A stretch of 64,000 bases of DNA from JBGPLJ01 sp963826145. Lineage in GTDB: Bacteria > Pseudomonadota > Gammaproteobacteria > Steroidobacterales > Steroidobacteraceae. The stretch spans positions 1 through 64,000 of the forward strand of contig CAWGVW010000001.1 of the NCBI GenBank assembly GCA_963826145.1. Reading direction: 5' to 3'. Shown piece by piece: positions 50,953 through 58,574 of the stretch. The position numbers were made by a program, and so were the translations under genes. The notes beneath the pieces are model-generated. The model did not search any database. It was given only the letters and a program-made list of their open reading frames with translations, and was not told the DNA's origin. Each line of letters starts with the position of its first letter. Within the stretch, counting starts at the first letter, position 1.

Positions 50953-52917
50953 TCAACCCTTGCCGCGCTTGGCCTCTTGCCCCTGGGTTTCCTCGGCGAG
51001 AGCGGCGCGAAGGAGCGAAGGACGCGGGGGCCAGGTTTCGAGGGCCTCGTGCGAGCCGGTATCGAGCGCACCGAGGTCGATCGACGCCGGATGCTCGGCG
51101 GCATGACGTTTGCGATCGCCCAGCAATTGTTCGGGTTCCGCGATCGTCCAGCGGTCCCGGCCGGCATCCTTGGACGCATAGAGCGCATTGTCCGCGAGGC
51201 GCGCCACGTCGCGAAAGCTGGTCGCCATCGCTGAGTCCGAGATGCCGAAGCTCGAGGTAAAGGCCGGGATGGATCCGCCCGTGACCGCAACCTTCAGGGC
51301 GGCCTGGATGCGCGCCACGACTTCAGCGGCTTGCTCCGCCGTGGCTTTCGGCAGGATCAGCGCAAATTCCTCGCCGCCCCAGCGGGCCGCCACGTCCCTT
51401 TCGCGCAGCGCTTTTCTGAGGACATCGGAAAATGCACGCAGCGCGGTGTCGCCCGACTCGTGGCCGTAGCGGTCGTTCAGCTGCTTGAAGTGATCGAGAT
51501 CGGCAAGGACAAAGGCATAAGACCTGTGATTGATCGAGAGCGCCCGAATGGCATCGCCCGCGGCGCGCCGATTCATGAGACCCGTCAGCGTATCGGTCGA
51601 GGCCTGTGTCTGCGTGCGCGCAAAGGCGCGGACCGTTCCGAGGCGGGCGCCGGCCTGGGAGCCGAGCGCGCCGAGGTGTTCGACCTGCCGCGCTGTCGGC
51701 GTCTCGCCGTAAGGTGCGGCCGCATGCAGCACACCGATGGCGCGACCCATGAAGCTAAGTGGCACGCAGACCGCGGACAGGCGACCGCACGCACGGCCCT
51801 GCAGGTGCGTGCATGCGTTGAGCGCCTCGCTGTCATTGAACGTCTGCGTCGTGCCACGGCGCACGGCGAGGCATTCATAGGGCGACTCGACATCGCAGCC
51901 GGGCGCGCCGACGCCCGAATGAATGGCAGCACGTTCGAGATGAGTGCGGCTCGAATCCGACACCAGCAGTTCTGCCGGCAAGGTCGGTGAAATGTCGTGC
52001 ATGGCCCGCGAGATGATTCCGTACGCGGCGCCTTCGGTGTCTGCCGCTTCGAGCGCATCGCCGAGCTGCTTGTTGAACGCGTCGCGCTCGGCGTCTTCAC
52101 GAAGCTTCCCGATGACGTTGTTCAGGCTGTCCGCCATCTGGTTGATCGAGGTGGCGAGCTGTCCGACTTCATCGCGGCCGAGCTGATCGTTGCGCACGGT
52201 GAGATTGCCGGAAGCAATCTGGCGAGCGACGTCGCGCACGCGCCGCAACGACCGCCGGATCGAGCCGCCGACCACAGCGACCAGGCTGGCGACGAGGAGC
52301 GTCGTGGCGAGGCTCGCGGCGACGAGCCACATCTTGGCCGTCTTGGCGGAGGAGTCGGCGAGTTCGTTCGCCGCGATGATGCGGGAGGCGAGCACCTGGG
52401 TCTGCTGATCCATGGCATCGCCAAGGGCATCGGATGCCTTCGTGAATTCTGCGATCGGGTGGCCGGCCGCGGGCGCACCGGTGCCGACGTTTCGAACCGC
52501 GTCGCCCGCGCGCGCGACGAAGTCGTCGGCGACCGACTGAACCTTGCTGAGGCTTTCCGAGAGGTCCGGCGGCAGTTCGATCTTGGAAAGGGTCCTGAGG
52601 TCGCGGCGCAGATCCGCCACGTGCTCGGTCACGAGTTCACTGCCTGCGCTCGCGTCGCCGTTTGCCGGCGTCACGCTCGCAAGCGCCGCGTACACGTCGG
52701 CCCGGATGTTGGCGGCGAGCGTGTCCGCATCCTGATGGTAACGAGCAGCCTTGCTGATGAGCGAGAGTTCGCTCATGGCGCGGTTCTGCACGTCGATGGC
52801 GTGCCACGCGATCGCACCGACCGCGGCCTGCGCGACGAGCAGCAGCGCATTGATATAGAGGAGTCGGGAACGGACCGACGCCCCGGTGAGCGGGAAGCGG
52901 AAATGCGGCCAAGACAT
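50953..52917 (-). CDS. Membrane HAMP-GAF-GGDEF diguanylate cyclase
   Basis: The 654-residue product has a membrane helix at about 17-38 (LLYINALLLVAQAAVGAIAWHA), a periplasmic helical sensor domain (about 40-195), a second helix near 200-225 (MWLVAASLATTLLVASLVAVVGG), a HAMP linker (about 225-280, RDVARQIASGNLTVRNDQLGRDEVGQLATSINQM), a GAF-like domain (about 290-440, with CLAVRRGTTQTFNDSEA) and GGDEF at about 455-610 (TDTLTGLMNRRA; DLDHFKQLNDRYGH; WGGEEFALILPKA near 514). The active-site GGEEF is intact. The start at 52917 was chosen over one 19 codons upstream because the family's N-terminus follows directly. It lies just after the SCO operon promoter region. Confidence 0.92.
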   Translation of the reverse strand: MSWPHFRFPLTGASVRSRLLYINALLLVAQAAVGAIAWHAIDVQNRAMSELSLISKAARYHQDADTLAANIRADVYAALASVTPANGDASAGSELVTEHVADLRRDLRTLSKIELPPDLSESLSKVQSVADDFVARAGDAVRNVGTGAPAAGHPIAEFTKASDALGDAMDQQTQVLASRIIAANELADSSAKTAKMWLVAASLATTLLVASLVAVVGGSIRRSLRRVRDVARQIASGNLTVRNDQLGRDEVGQLATSINQMADSLNNVIGKLREDAERDAFNKQLGDALEAADTEGAAYGIISRAMHDISPTLPAELLVSDSSRTHLERAAIHSGVGAPGCDVESPYECLAVRRGTTQTFNDSEALNACTHLQGRACGRLSAVCVPLSFMGRAIGVLHAAAPYGETPTARQVEHLGALGSQAGARLGTVRAFARTQTQASTDTLTGLMNRRAAGDAIRALSINHRSYAFVLADLDHFKQLNDRYGHESGDTALRAFSDVLRKALRERDVAARWGGEEFALILPKATAEQAAEVVARIQAALKVAVTGGSIPAFTSSFGISDSAMATSFRDVARLADNALYASKDAGRDRWTIAEPEQLLGDRKRHAAEHPASIDLGALDTGSHEALETWPPRPSLLRAALAEETQGQEAKRGKG

Positions 52918-53086
52918 TGTGGCGACTTTCCTGCCCGGGTAGCTCGGTACCCTGCTAATGGTTCGAGCAGCCACATCTTGACGGCTGCCATATGTAACGT
53001 TGTGCTCGGCCTCACAAAACCACCGCAGGTATGCCCAGCCGTGACGCCCGTCACGGAGAAAGCAGGGGTCAGGTGTCGACTGAGTC

Positions 53087-53776
53087 TTATCCCAATGCGT
53101 GGCGCAGGGCCGCTCGGGCGAGGAGTCGCGTCGAGTCGAGGGTCGGGAGCGCCGAGTTCGCGTCGCTGATGATGAGCGGGATTTCGGTGCAGCCGAGGAT
53201 CACGGCATCGCACCGTTCGGCCTTCAACTGTTCGATCACGCGCCGGAAGTGGGCCACGGATTCCGGCTTGAACACGCTGCACACGAGCTCGTCCATGATG
53301 ATGCGGCCGAGTTCGCCGCGTTCTGCGGCCGGCGGGCGCACGCACTCGAGTCCGCGCGCCGTGAGTTTCTCCGGATAGACGTTACTCTCGAGGAGCCAGC
53401 GCGTGCCGGTGAGGCCGAGGCGCTTGAAGCCGCGCTTCACGGCTTCGTCGGCGACCACTTCTGCGATGTGAAGCCACGGCAACGGCGAGCGCGGCAGCAC
53501 GAAGGGCAGCGCCTGGTGAAAGGTGTTGTCCGGGCAGATCACGAAATCCGCGCCGATCTTCGCGAGCTTCGCCGTCGAGTCGAGCAGCAGATCGCCGACG
53601 GCTTGCCAGTCGTTGCGGTAGATGCATTCCATGTAGTCGGCGAGCGAGAGGTTGTGCAGTGTCACTTCGGGGTGCGCGTGCGCGCCGAGGAACTGCGCGG
53701 CTTCCACGCAGATGGTGCGATAGCAGAGCGCCGCGCCTTCCGCGGACCCGCCGACGATGCCGATGTGCTGGGTCAT
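53087..53776 (-). CDS. Aspartate/glutamate racemase family protein
   Basis: The 229-residue product starts MTQHIGIVGGSAEGAALCYRTI. The two catalytic Cys residues of the superfamily are in FVICPDNTFHQ (about residue 81) and AVILGCTEIPLII (about 196). PVTxT-like GLTGTRWLLESNVYPEKL and FKPESVAHFRRVIEQL complete the pattern. Such enzymes epimerise amino acids without PLP through the Cys pair; Asp, Glu or hydantoin-type substrates cannot be told apart here. It stands alone between a GGDEF gene and the divergent secreted-protein gene at 53915. Confidence 0.9.
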   Translation of the reverse strand: MTQHIGIVGGSAEGAALCYRTICVEAAQFLGAHAHPEVTLHNLSLADYMECIYRNDWQAVGDLLLDSTAKLAKIGADFVICPDNTFHQALPFVLPRSPLPWLHIAEVVADEAVKRGFKRLGLTGTRWLLESNVYPEKLTARGLECVRPPAAERGELGRIIMDELVCSVFKPESVAHFRRVIEQLKAERCDAVILGCTEIPLIISDANSALPTLDSTRLLARAALRHALG

Positions 53777-53914
53777 GACGGCCGCAATTCTGGCACGGCG
53801 AGCGAACTAGCGTAATATGCCGCAATCGCCAGAAGGTCGGCGCCTGCCCGGCGCATGCCTCCCGGGCGAGTCCAATAGAAGACCAACAACTTTCATTTCC
53901 TGAAGGGGATACAC

Positions 53915-54361
53915 ATGTCGATGAATCATCGATTCGCCGCTGTCGCGGCGTTTGCTGCTTTTGCATTCACCAGCTTTGCCGCACTCGCGGATGATCACTC
54001 GTACACGGAAGGGGCGGTCGTCAGCGTCGGCTATATCCGCACGGTTGACGGCCATTTCGACGACTACATGAAGTGGCTCGACACGACGTGGAAGGCGTTA
54101 CAGGAAGCCGGCAAGAAGAAGGGCTATATCGTCAGCTACCAGGTGGTTGCGGCGACTCCGCATGGTCCGAATGATCCGGATCTGCTCCTCATCGTCACAT
54201 ACAAGAATTGGGCCGCGCTCGACGGTTCGCTCGCAAAGGGAGACGAAATCTCGAAGGAGATCGAAGGGTCCGTGGAGGCGGCCAACAAGTCGCAGGCGGA
54301 TCGCGCCAAGATCCGCACCGTTCTCGGCGGCGATACCTACCAGGTCCTCGAGCTGAAGTAA
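53915..54361 (+). CDS. Small secreted protein, paralogue A
   Basis: The 148-residue product has a signal peptide (MSMNHRFAAVAAFAAFAFTSFAALA) and a compact domain: DDHSYTEGAVVSVGYIRTVDGHFDDYMKWLDTTWKALQEAGKKKGYIVSYQVV, then DPDLLLIVTYKNWAALDGSLAKGDEISKEIEGSVEAANKSQADRAKIRTVLGG. It matches the gene at 60955-61401 over most of its length. The layout of the mature part resembles a ferredoxin-like dimeric alpha/beta barrel domain (as in antibiotic-biosynthesis monooxygenase-like proteins), but I see no active-site signature. Strong RBS GAAGGGG; a perfect T-tailed hairpin ends it. Confidence 0.8.
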   Translation: MSMNHRFAAVAAFAAFAFTSFAALADDHSYTEGAVVSVGYIRTVDGHFDDYMKWLDTTWKALQEAGKKKGYIVSYQVVAATPHGPNDPDLLLIVTYKNWAALDGSLAKGDEISKEIEGSVEAANKSQADRAKIRTVLGGDTYQVLELK

Positions 54362-54370
54362 GGCAATGCA

Positions 54371-54404
54371 GGGGTCAGACCCGGAAGGGGTCTGACCCCC
54401 TTTT
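54371..54404. terminator. GGGGTCAGACCC hairpin with T-run
   Basis: GGGGTCAGACCC (54371-54382) pairs perfectly with GGGTCTGACCCC (54388-54399) around GGAAG, then CTTTTA. It ends the secreted paralogue A transcript and lies at the stop of the opposing regulator gene. Confidence 0.8.
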
Positions 54405-56898
54405 ACGAAAGGCCGGAAAGGGCGAATGCTGCCGCGTCGTCGAGCGCGGCGCCTTCAGCGATAAGCTGCTTCAGCTCCCCCGCGGAGAGAGCGGCGCGCA
54501 GCAAATCCTCCGCGCGCTTCGCTACCTTGAGTTCAGCCGGTTCGAGCGGTAGTCCGTTCTTCTCGAACGCGGCACAGCCGTGGCCAAGGAGTCGCGCCGC
54601 GTCATGCGGCCGGCCCGATTGGGCGGCAAGGAGCCCGATACAAAGCGTCCGTGACTTGAGCGGCATCGGGTGCAGCGCGAGCAACCGCCGAGTCGTCTGT
54701 TCGGCCTCGCCCATTTCTCCGACAAAGAGTAGCGCCTCGACGAGATTCAACAAGGCGACGGCATAGAGATCGTAACGGCTCGTGCCTGGTGTGTCGCGCA
54801 GCTCGCGCCCGAGAGCGACCGCTTCGTCGAAGCGATCCAGGCAGAACAGGATGTTCGCATGGTAGAGGCGCGCACGAAAATGTCCGCGCGAATCGCCGGT
54901 TGCGGCAAACATATTCGCCATTTGCGCCGCAACGTCCAGCGTGTCCTCGGAGCGACCCGCCATGTACGTCGTATGTGATCGTGCCTCCAGGCCATGGACT
55001 TTCAACGCCACCGGCCAGCCCGCATCCTCCAGCGCATCCAGCTCGCGAAGCGCCCGGTCAGCCTCCGACTCTCGACCTCGATGCGCCGCGCCGCTCGCTT
55101 CGAACGCGAGCGCGAGATAAAGCCGCCGGCGATCCTTCAATTCGCGCGCGAGCGCAATTGCGCGTGCACACGCAGCATGGCCCTCGCTCGTCCATCGGAG
55201 GTAGGCCGCGCCCGCGAGCCAGAAGCGCAACTGGATTTCCTGCGCAACGCCCGCGACGAGCGGCTGGGCCCGAAACCAACGCCGCACGCCCTCATGCACG
55301 AGTCCGGTCGACATCCAGATCTCGGCGGAATCCGCAGTGAGTGCGACGGCCGTCCCTGGATCGCTCGCTTCGCCGACCGCCCAGTCCACGGCCGCGCGAA
55401 GATTGTCGAGTTCGCGCGCATGCTGGTGGCGCGTCTCATCGGCTGGGTGCTCGAACCACTCGCGGTCCATGCGCTCGAACATGGCGCGCATCGCAAGCGC
55501 GTGGCGCCGCTCAAGGGCCTGCTGTTCGTCGTGGCGCCGGAGTTCCTCGAGCGCGTAGGCGCGCATGGTCTCGAGGAGACGATAGCGCGGCGTCGTTTCG
55601 CTTCCCGCGACCACGAGTGAGCGATCGATCAGCGTCGCAAGGTGCTCGACCACCATCCACTCGTCGAGCGACTCATCGCTTCCTACGGCTCGTGCGAGTT
55701 CGAGGCTGAATCCACCCGCGAAGATGCCGAGACGGCGGAAGACCTTCTGCTCGTCCGGCGCGAGCAATCCATGACTCCAGTTGAGTGCCGAGCGCAATGT
55801 GCGATGACGCGGATGCACGCCCCGCAAGCCACCGGTCAGCACTTTGAATCGATCGCCAAGATGGGATTCGAGTCCGTCGAGACCAAGGAATGGCAGCCGC
55901 GCCGCGGCGAGCTCGATCGCGAGCGGAATGCCATCGAGACGTCGACAGATGTGCACGACCGCGGCGAGATTGTCGGGCGTCAATCGAAAGCCGGGCGACA
56001 CGGCTGAGGCGCGTGCGTCGAAAAGCGCGATGGCGCCCGAGTCGGAAAGCACTGCTACATCATCGCCGGCCGGCAGCGCGAGTCCTTCGAGCCGAATGGT
56101 GCGTTCCTCCGGCAGGCGCAGGGGCGCCTGGCTCGTGATGAGCACACGCACCTCCGGTGCGCGCTCGAGGAGAGTACGAACAAAGTCGGCGACCGGATCG
56201 AGCAGGTGTTCGCAATTGTCGAGCACGAGCAGCATCGCGCGCTGGCGCAAGCCGTCAATGAGGGCGAAGTCCGCCGGACGGTTGGGTTCGAGGGAAATGC
56301 CCACCGCGGAAGCGATGGCGGAATACACAGCCGACGCGTCACTCACGCCGACCAGCTCAATGACCCACACGCCGTCGGGCCAGCGGCCGATGGCATTGAA
56401 GGCGACCGATTGCGCGAGCCGCGTTTTGCCGATGCCAGGTGGGCCAACAATACCAATCAGCCGATGATCGGCGAGGAGTCGCGTGATCTCGCCGATCCGT
56501 TCGGTGCGTCCATAGATAGGCGGCAGATGTTCGGGAAGATTGGTGGGCGTGCGTTCCCGTGGTACGTGCGCCGAACGGGGCGGGGTGGCGCTCTCGATGC
56601 CGTCGGGCGACAGCGTGAACTGATAGCCTCGCCCCGGAACCGTCGCAATCGTGTCGCGCCCGAGGATCTTGCGAAGCGTCGACACCTGGACCTGTAGATT
56701 GTTCTCCTCGACCACGAGATCGGGCCACACTCGGTCCATGAGTTCGCTTTTCGTGACGAGGCGGCCGCGAAGCTCGGTGAGCGCAAGCAGCACGTCGAAC
56801 GCTCGAGGTCCGAGCGGAACCGGCTCGCCGTCGGCGAGCAACGCGCGCTCCGCCATGCGTAACTCGAAGCGACCGAAGCGCAGTCGGTCGGGCGCCAT
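54403..56898 (-). CDS. Winged-helix regulator with NB-ARC-like ATPase and TPR domains
   Basis: The 831-residue product begins with an OmpR-type winged helix (MAPDRLRFGRFELRMAERALL..LVTKSELMDRVWPDLVVEENNLQVQVSTLRKILGRD..VPGRGYQFTLSP, residues 1-100). Next comes an AAA/NB-ARC-type ATPase (Walker A GIVGPPGIGKTRLAQ near 152-166, LLVLDNCEHLL near 226, VLITSQAPLRL, GIPLAIELAAARL), then winged-helix and TPR-like segments to the C-terminus. This SARP/AfsR-like signal-transduction ATPase form is a regulator whose oligomerisation is probably nucleotide-controlled. The true start is 56898 (GGATCTCCCGC in front), not the long upstream extension. It lies 76 bases after the DsrE cluster on the same strand. 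Confidence 0.9.
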   Translation of the reverse strand: MAPDRLRFGRFELRMAERALLADGEPVPLGPRAFDVLLALTELRGRLVTKSELMDRVWPDLVVEENNLQVQVSTLRKILGRDTIATVPGRGYQFTLSPDGIESATPPRSAHVPRERTPTNLPEHLPPIYGRTERIGEITRLLADHRLIGIVGPPGIGKTRLAQSVAFNAIGRWPDGVWVIELVGVSDASAVYSAIASAVGISLEPNRPADFALIDGLRQRAMLLVLDNCEHLLDPVADFVRTLLERAPEVRVLITSQAPLRLPEERTIRLEGLALPAGDDVAVLSDSGAIALFDARASAVSPGFRLTPDNLAAVVHICRRLDGIPLAIELAAARLPFLGLDGLESHLGDRFKVLTGGLRGVHPRHRTLRSALNWSHGLLAPDEQKVFRRLGIFAGGFSLELARAVGSDESLDEWMVVEHLATLIDRSLVVAGSETTPRYRLLETMRAYALEELRRHDEQQALERRHALAMRAMFERMDREWFEHPADETRHQHARELDNLRAAVDWAVGEASDPGTAVALTADSAEIWMSTGLVHEGVRRWFRAQPLVAGVAQEIQLRFWLAGAAYLRWTSEGHAACARAIALARELKDRRRLYLALAFEASGAAHRGRESEADRALRELDALEDAGWPVALKVHGLEARSHTTYMAGRSEDTLDVAAQMANMFAATGDSRGHFRARLYHANILFCLDRFDEAVALGRELRDTPGTSRYDLYAVALLNLVEALLFVGEMGEAEQTTRRLLALHPMPLKSRTLCIGLLAAQSGRPHDAARLLGHGCAAFEKNGLPLEPAELKVAKRAEDLLRAALSAGELKQLIAEGAALDDAAAFALSGLS

Positions 56899-56974
56899 GC
56901 GGGAGATCCTTTGATCCAGGGCCGTACGGCAAGTATGCCACCGGGCGGGCGGCGCGCCGTCGACAGGATTGCAA

Positions 56975-57355
56975 CTACCAGTGCCAGATGCGCGGAAACT
57001 GCTCGAGGAGCATCGCGATCTGTCCTCGCGGAATGACATCGACGCCCTCCACGAGTGCATTCCGCGAAATGCCCCGCACGTCAAAGTCTTCAGCCACCGC
57101 GAATACGCGAACGCCTTTTGCGAGGAGGTCCCCCAGGTCCGTCGCCACGCGCGGTGGATGTGCCTGGCGCCAGCCGCCAATCTGCAGACCCGCCGCATCC
57201 TGGGCGGCGACGGCGTAGTTGACGGCGTTGCCCGTGAGCAGGACCGAGAGATCGGCTCCGGCGCCGCGCATCGCGTGCGTGATCCAAAGCACCGGGTCAT
57301 CCTGTTCCTCGAGCGTCGCGCGGTAGGCGACGTCGATGATCTGCAGCGTTCGCAT
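56975..57355 (-). CDS. DsrE-family protein (third of cluster)
   Basis: The 126-residue product starts MRTLQIIDVAYRATLEEQDDPVLWITHAM and has the DsrE core RGAGADLSVLLTGNAVNYAV and LGDLLAKGVRVFAVAEDFDVRGI. It lacks an obvious conserved Cys at the usual position (NCG in its neighbour), so sulfur-relay chemistry is uncertain. The last of three genes spaced 8-9 bases apart. The DsrE/F/H set in sulfur oxidisers and TusBCD in enteric bacteria pass persulfide between proteins; here all three genes are DsrE-like. Confidence 0.8.
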   Translation of the reverse strand: MRTLQIIDVAYRATLEEQDDPVLWITHAMRGAGADLSVLLTGNAVNYAVAAQDAAGLQIGGWRQAHPPRVATDLGDLLAKGVRVFAVAEDFDVRGISRNALVEGVDVIPRGQIAMLLEQFPRIWHW

Positions 57356-57363
57356 GGTGTCTC

Positions 57364-57777
57364 CTAGCGCGTGGGAATGACGAGGGAATTGTCCGAGCGC
57401 TCCGCGAGCGCCCAGAGGTCGGCTGGGCTGCCGCGGCGGACGCCCTCGATCGTTTCGCCGACGCCGCGCTCGTCCACGCAGAGTCCGCAATTGACCCAGT
57501 CGAAGTGAACGTTGCGCTCGCGCGCTTGCTGCTGGAGTGCGGCGATCCATTCGCGAGGCAGCGGATGAAGTTCCTCCGCGTCGTTGCGTCCATGTACGGC
57601 GTTCGCGTGCCGCGCCTGCTTCGCGAAACTGAGCGCGACGGCGCCCTCGTAGGCGAAAACGTTGACGTGATGCCCATTGGCAATGGCGGCCGTGAGCAAC
57701 CGGAACGCCGTTGCCGTGCGTTCACTTTCAAATGGTGCATCCATCAGGACGAAGGTAAGTGTCTTGGCGGTTTGCAT
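57364..57777 (-). CDS. DsrE-family protein (second of cluster)
   Basis: The 137-residue product starts MQTAKTLTFVLMDAPFESERTATAFRLLTAAIANGHHVNVFAYEGAVALS. FDWVNCGLCVDERGVGETIEGV contains the Cys pair (NCGLC) that in DsrE/TusD-type proteins carries the persulfide. It is the best candidate for the active subunit of the three-gene cluster. The upstream gene starts at 58113 and the downstream gene at 57355, with gaps of 9 and 8 bases. Physiological partner unknown. Confidence 0.85.
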   Translation of the reverse strand: MQTAKTLTFVLMDAPFESERTATAFRLLTAAIANGHHVNVFAYEGAVALSFAKQARHANAVHGRNDAEELHPLPREWIAALQQQARERNVHFDWVNCGLCVDERGVGETIEGVRRGSPADLWALAERSDNSLVIPTR

Positions 57778-57786
57778 GGAGTGCTC

Positions 57787-58113
57787 CTAGCGCCAGAGGG
57801 TGGTCCAGCCGAGCGCGAGTCGCTCGATGACGGTGTCGGAAGGTACGGCGCTCACGCCGGGCGCGAGCGTCGCGGCGGCGATGCCGCGCTCCCGCAGCGC
57901 GAATTCATCGGCGAGCACTTCGACGCCGGCGGCGAGCGCGGCGCGCAGCCCCGACGCCTTTGCATCGGGGCGCAGGGGTTGCACGCCGTTCTGCACGAGA
58001 AGGAGCGCGACATCATGACCGCGACGCTTGAGCGCCACGGCGTGCTCGGTGCACCCGGAAATCTCGCTGCTCGTGTACGGATCGTGCGATTCGATCAGGA
58101 GGTATCGGCTCAT
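57787..58113 (-). CDS. DsrE-family protein (first of cluster)
   Basis: The 108-residue product starts MSRYLLIESHDPYTSSEISGCTEHAVALKRRGHDVALLLVQNGVQPLRP and continues with GVEVLADEFALRERGI. It has the DsrE/DsrH-like fold and one Cys in ISGCTEHA. The ATG at 58113 was chosen over an upstream in-frame codon because the family starts here. The palindrome TGAAACGTT-8-AACGTTTCA lies 70 bases upstream and may regulate the cluster, with the divergent microprotein gene on its other side. Confidence 0.8.
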   Translation of the reverse strand: MSRYLLIESHDPYTSSEISGCTEHAVALKRRGHDVALLLVQNGVQPLRPDAKASGLRAALAAGVEVLADEFALRERGIAAATLAPGVSAVPSDTVIERLALGWTTLWR

Positions 58114-58182
58114 GCTGGCTCTCCGTTCGCAGTGTGTGGCGAGAGCCTGCCCCTTGCGGTCAGGCCATGTCCTTAAACGGCC

Positions 58183-58208
58183 TGAAACGTTCTCAAGATA
58201 ACGTTTCA
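58183..58208. promoter_or_regulatory. Perfect 9-bp inverted repeat in the divergent promoter region
   Basis: TGAAACGTT (58183-58191) and AACGTTTCA (58200-58208) flank CTCAAGAT, between the DsrE cluster (minus) and the 30-codon gene (plus). The flanks CCTG and CAGG nearly extend it. Size and symmetry fit a dimeric regulator site; the regulator is unknown. Confidence 0.6.
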
Positions 58209-58295
58209 ACAGGCTTCAGCTCGTTCAAGGACCGGGCACCACTCCCGTCCGTAGAGTTCGCCTCGTCGATTCAACCAACCAACCATGGAGGTCAC

Positions 58296-58388
58296 ATGGA
58301 ACTCATAGTGGTGTCGATACTGGGAACGCTGGCGCTGCTCGTGATTGAGCTAGTCAACCTGCTGGGGTCAGGCCCGAACGGGGCCTGA
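58296..58388 (+). CDS. 30-residue membrane microprotein
   Basis: A strong GGAGGT RBS (58287-58292, 3 bases before ATG) opens MELIVVSILGTLALLVIELV, then NLLGSGPNGA, and TGA. About 22 hydrophobic residues form one membrane helix with a Glu at each end. Its last codons lie inside the GGGTCAGGCCC palindrome, so stop codon and terminator coincide. Too short for most gene finders. Whether it is translated is not proven, but the RBS is among the best in the window. Confidence 0.5.
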   Translation: MELIVVSILGTLALLVIELVNLLGSGPNGA

Positions 58389-58391
58389 CCC
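58365..58391. terminator. GGGTCAGGCCC hairpin at microprotein stop
   Basis: GGGTCAGGCCC (58365-58375) and GGGCCTGACCC (58381-58391) pair over 11 bp around GAACG. No T-run follows. It overlaps the last codons and stop of the 30-codon gene. Confidence 0.6.
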
Positions 58392-58491
58392 GGCTACGCG
58401 GGCTGCGCGTCGCACCCTGTTACCCGGGCATCCAGCGGCAAATACCCCGCTGAACGAAAACTGAACCGAAATGGCCACTCTTATATATAGC

Positions 58492-58538
58492 GTGCTGGGG
58501 CTGGAGTCAGACCCCGGTGGGGTCGGACCCCAGCATCG
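58492..58538 (+). promoter_or_regulatory. Hairpin-rich leader before the DUF5916 gene, with TATATATAG box
   Basis: TATATATAG (about 58482) could be a -10 box. Just after it, GCTGGGG (58494-58500) pairs with CCCCAGC (58528-58534), and inside, GTCAGACCCC pairs with GGGGTCGGAC. A stable stem of this kind 40 bases before the TTG start of the DUF5916 gene could influence its translation, or it may simply be another palindrome-family copy. Confidence 0.4.
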
Positions 58539-58574
58539 GTTTATCATCCCGCCCGGAAACCGAAAGGGACGGGA

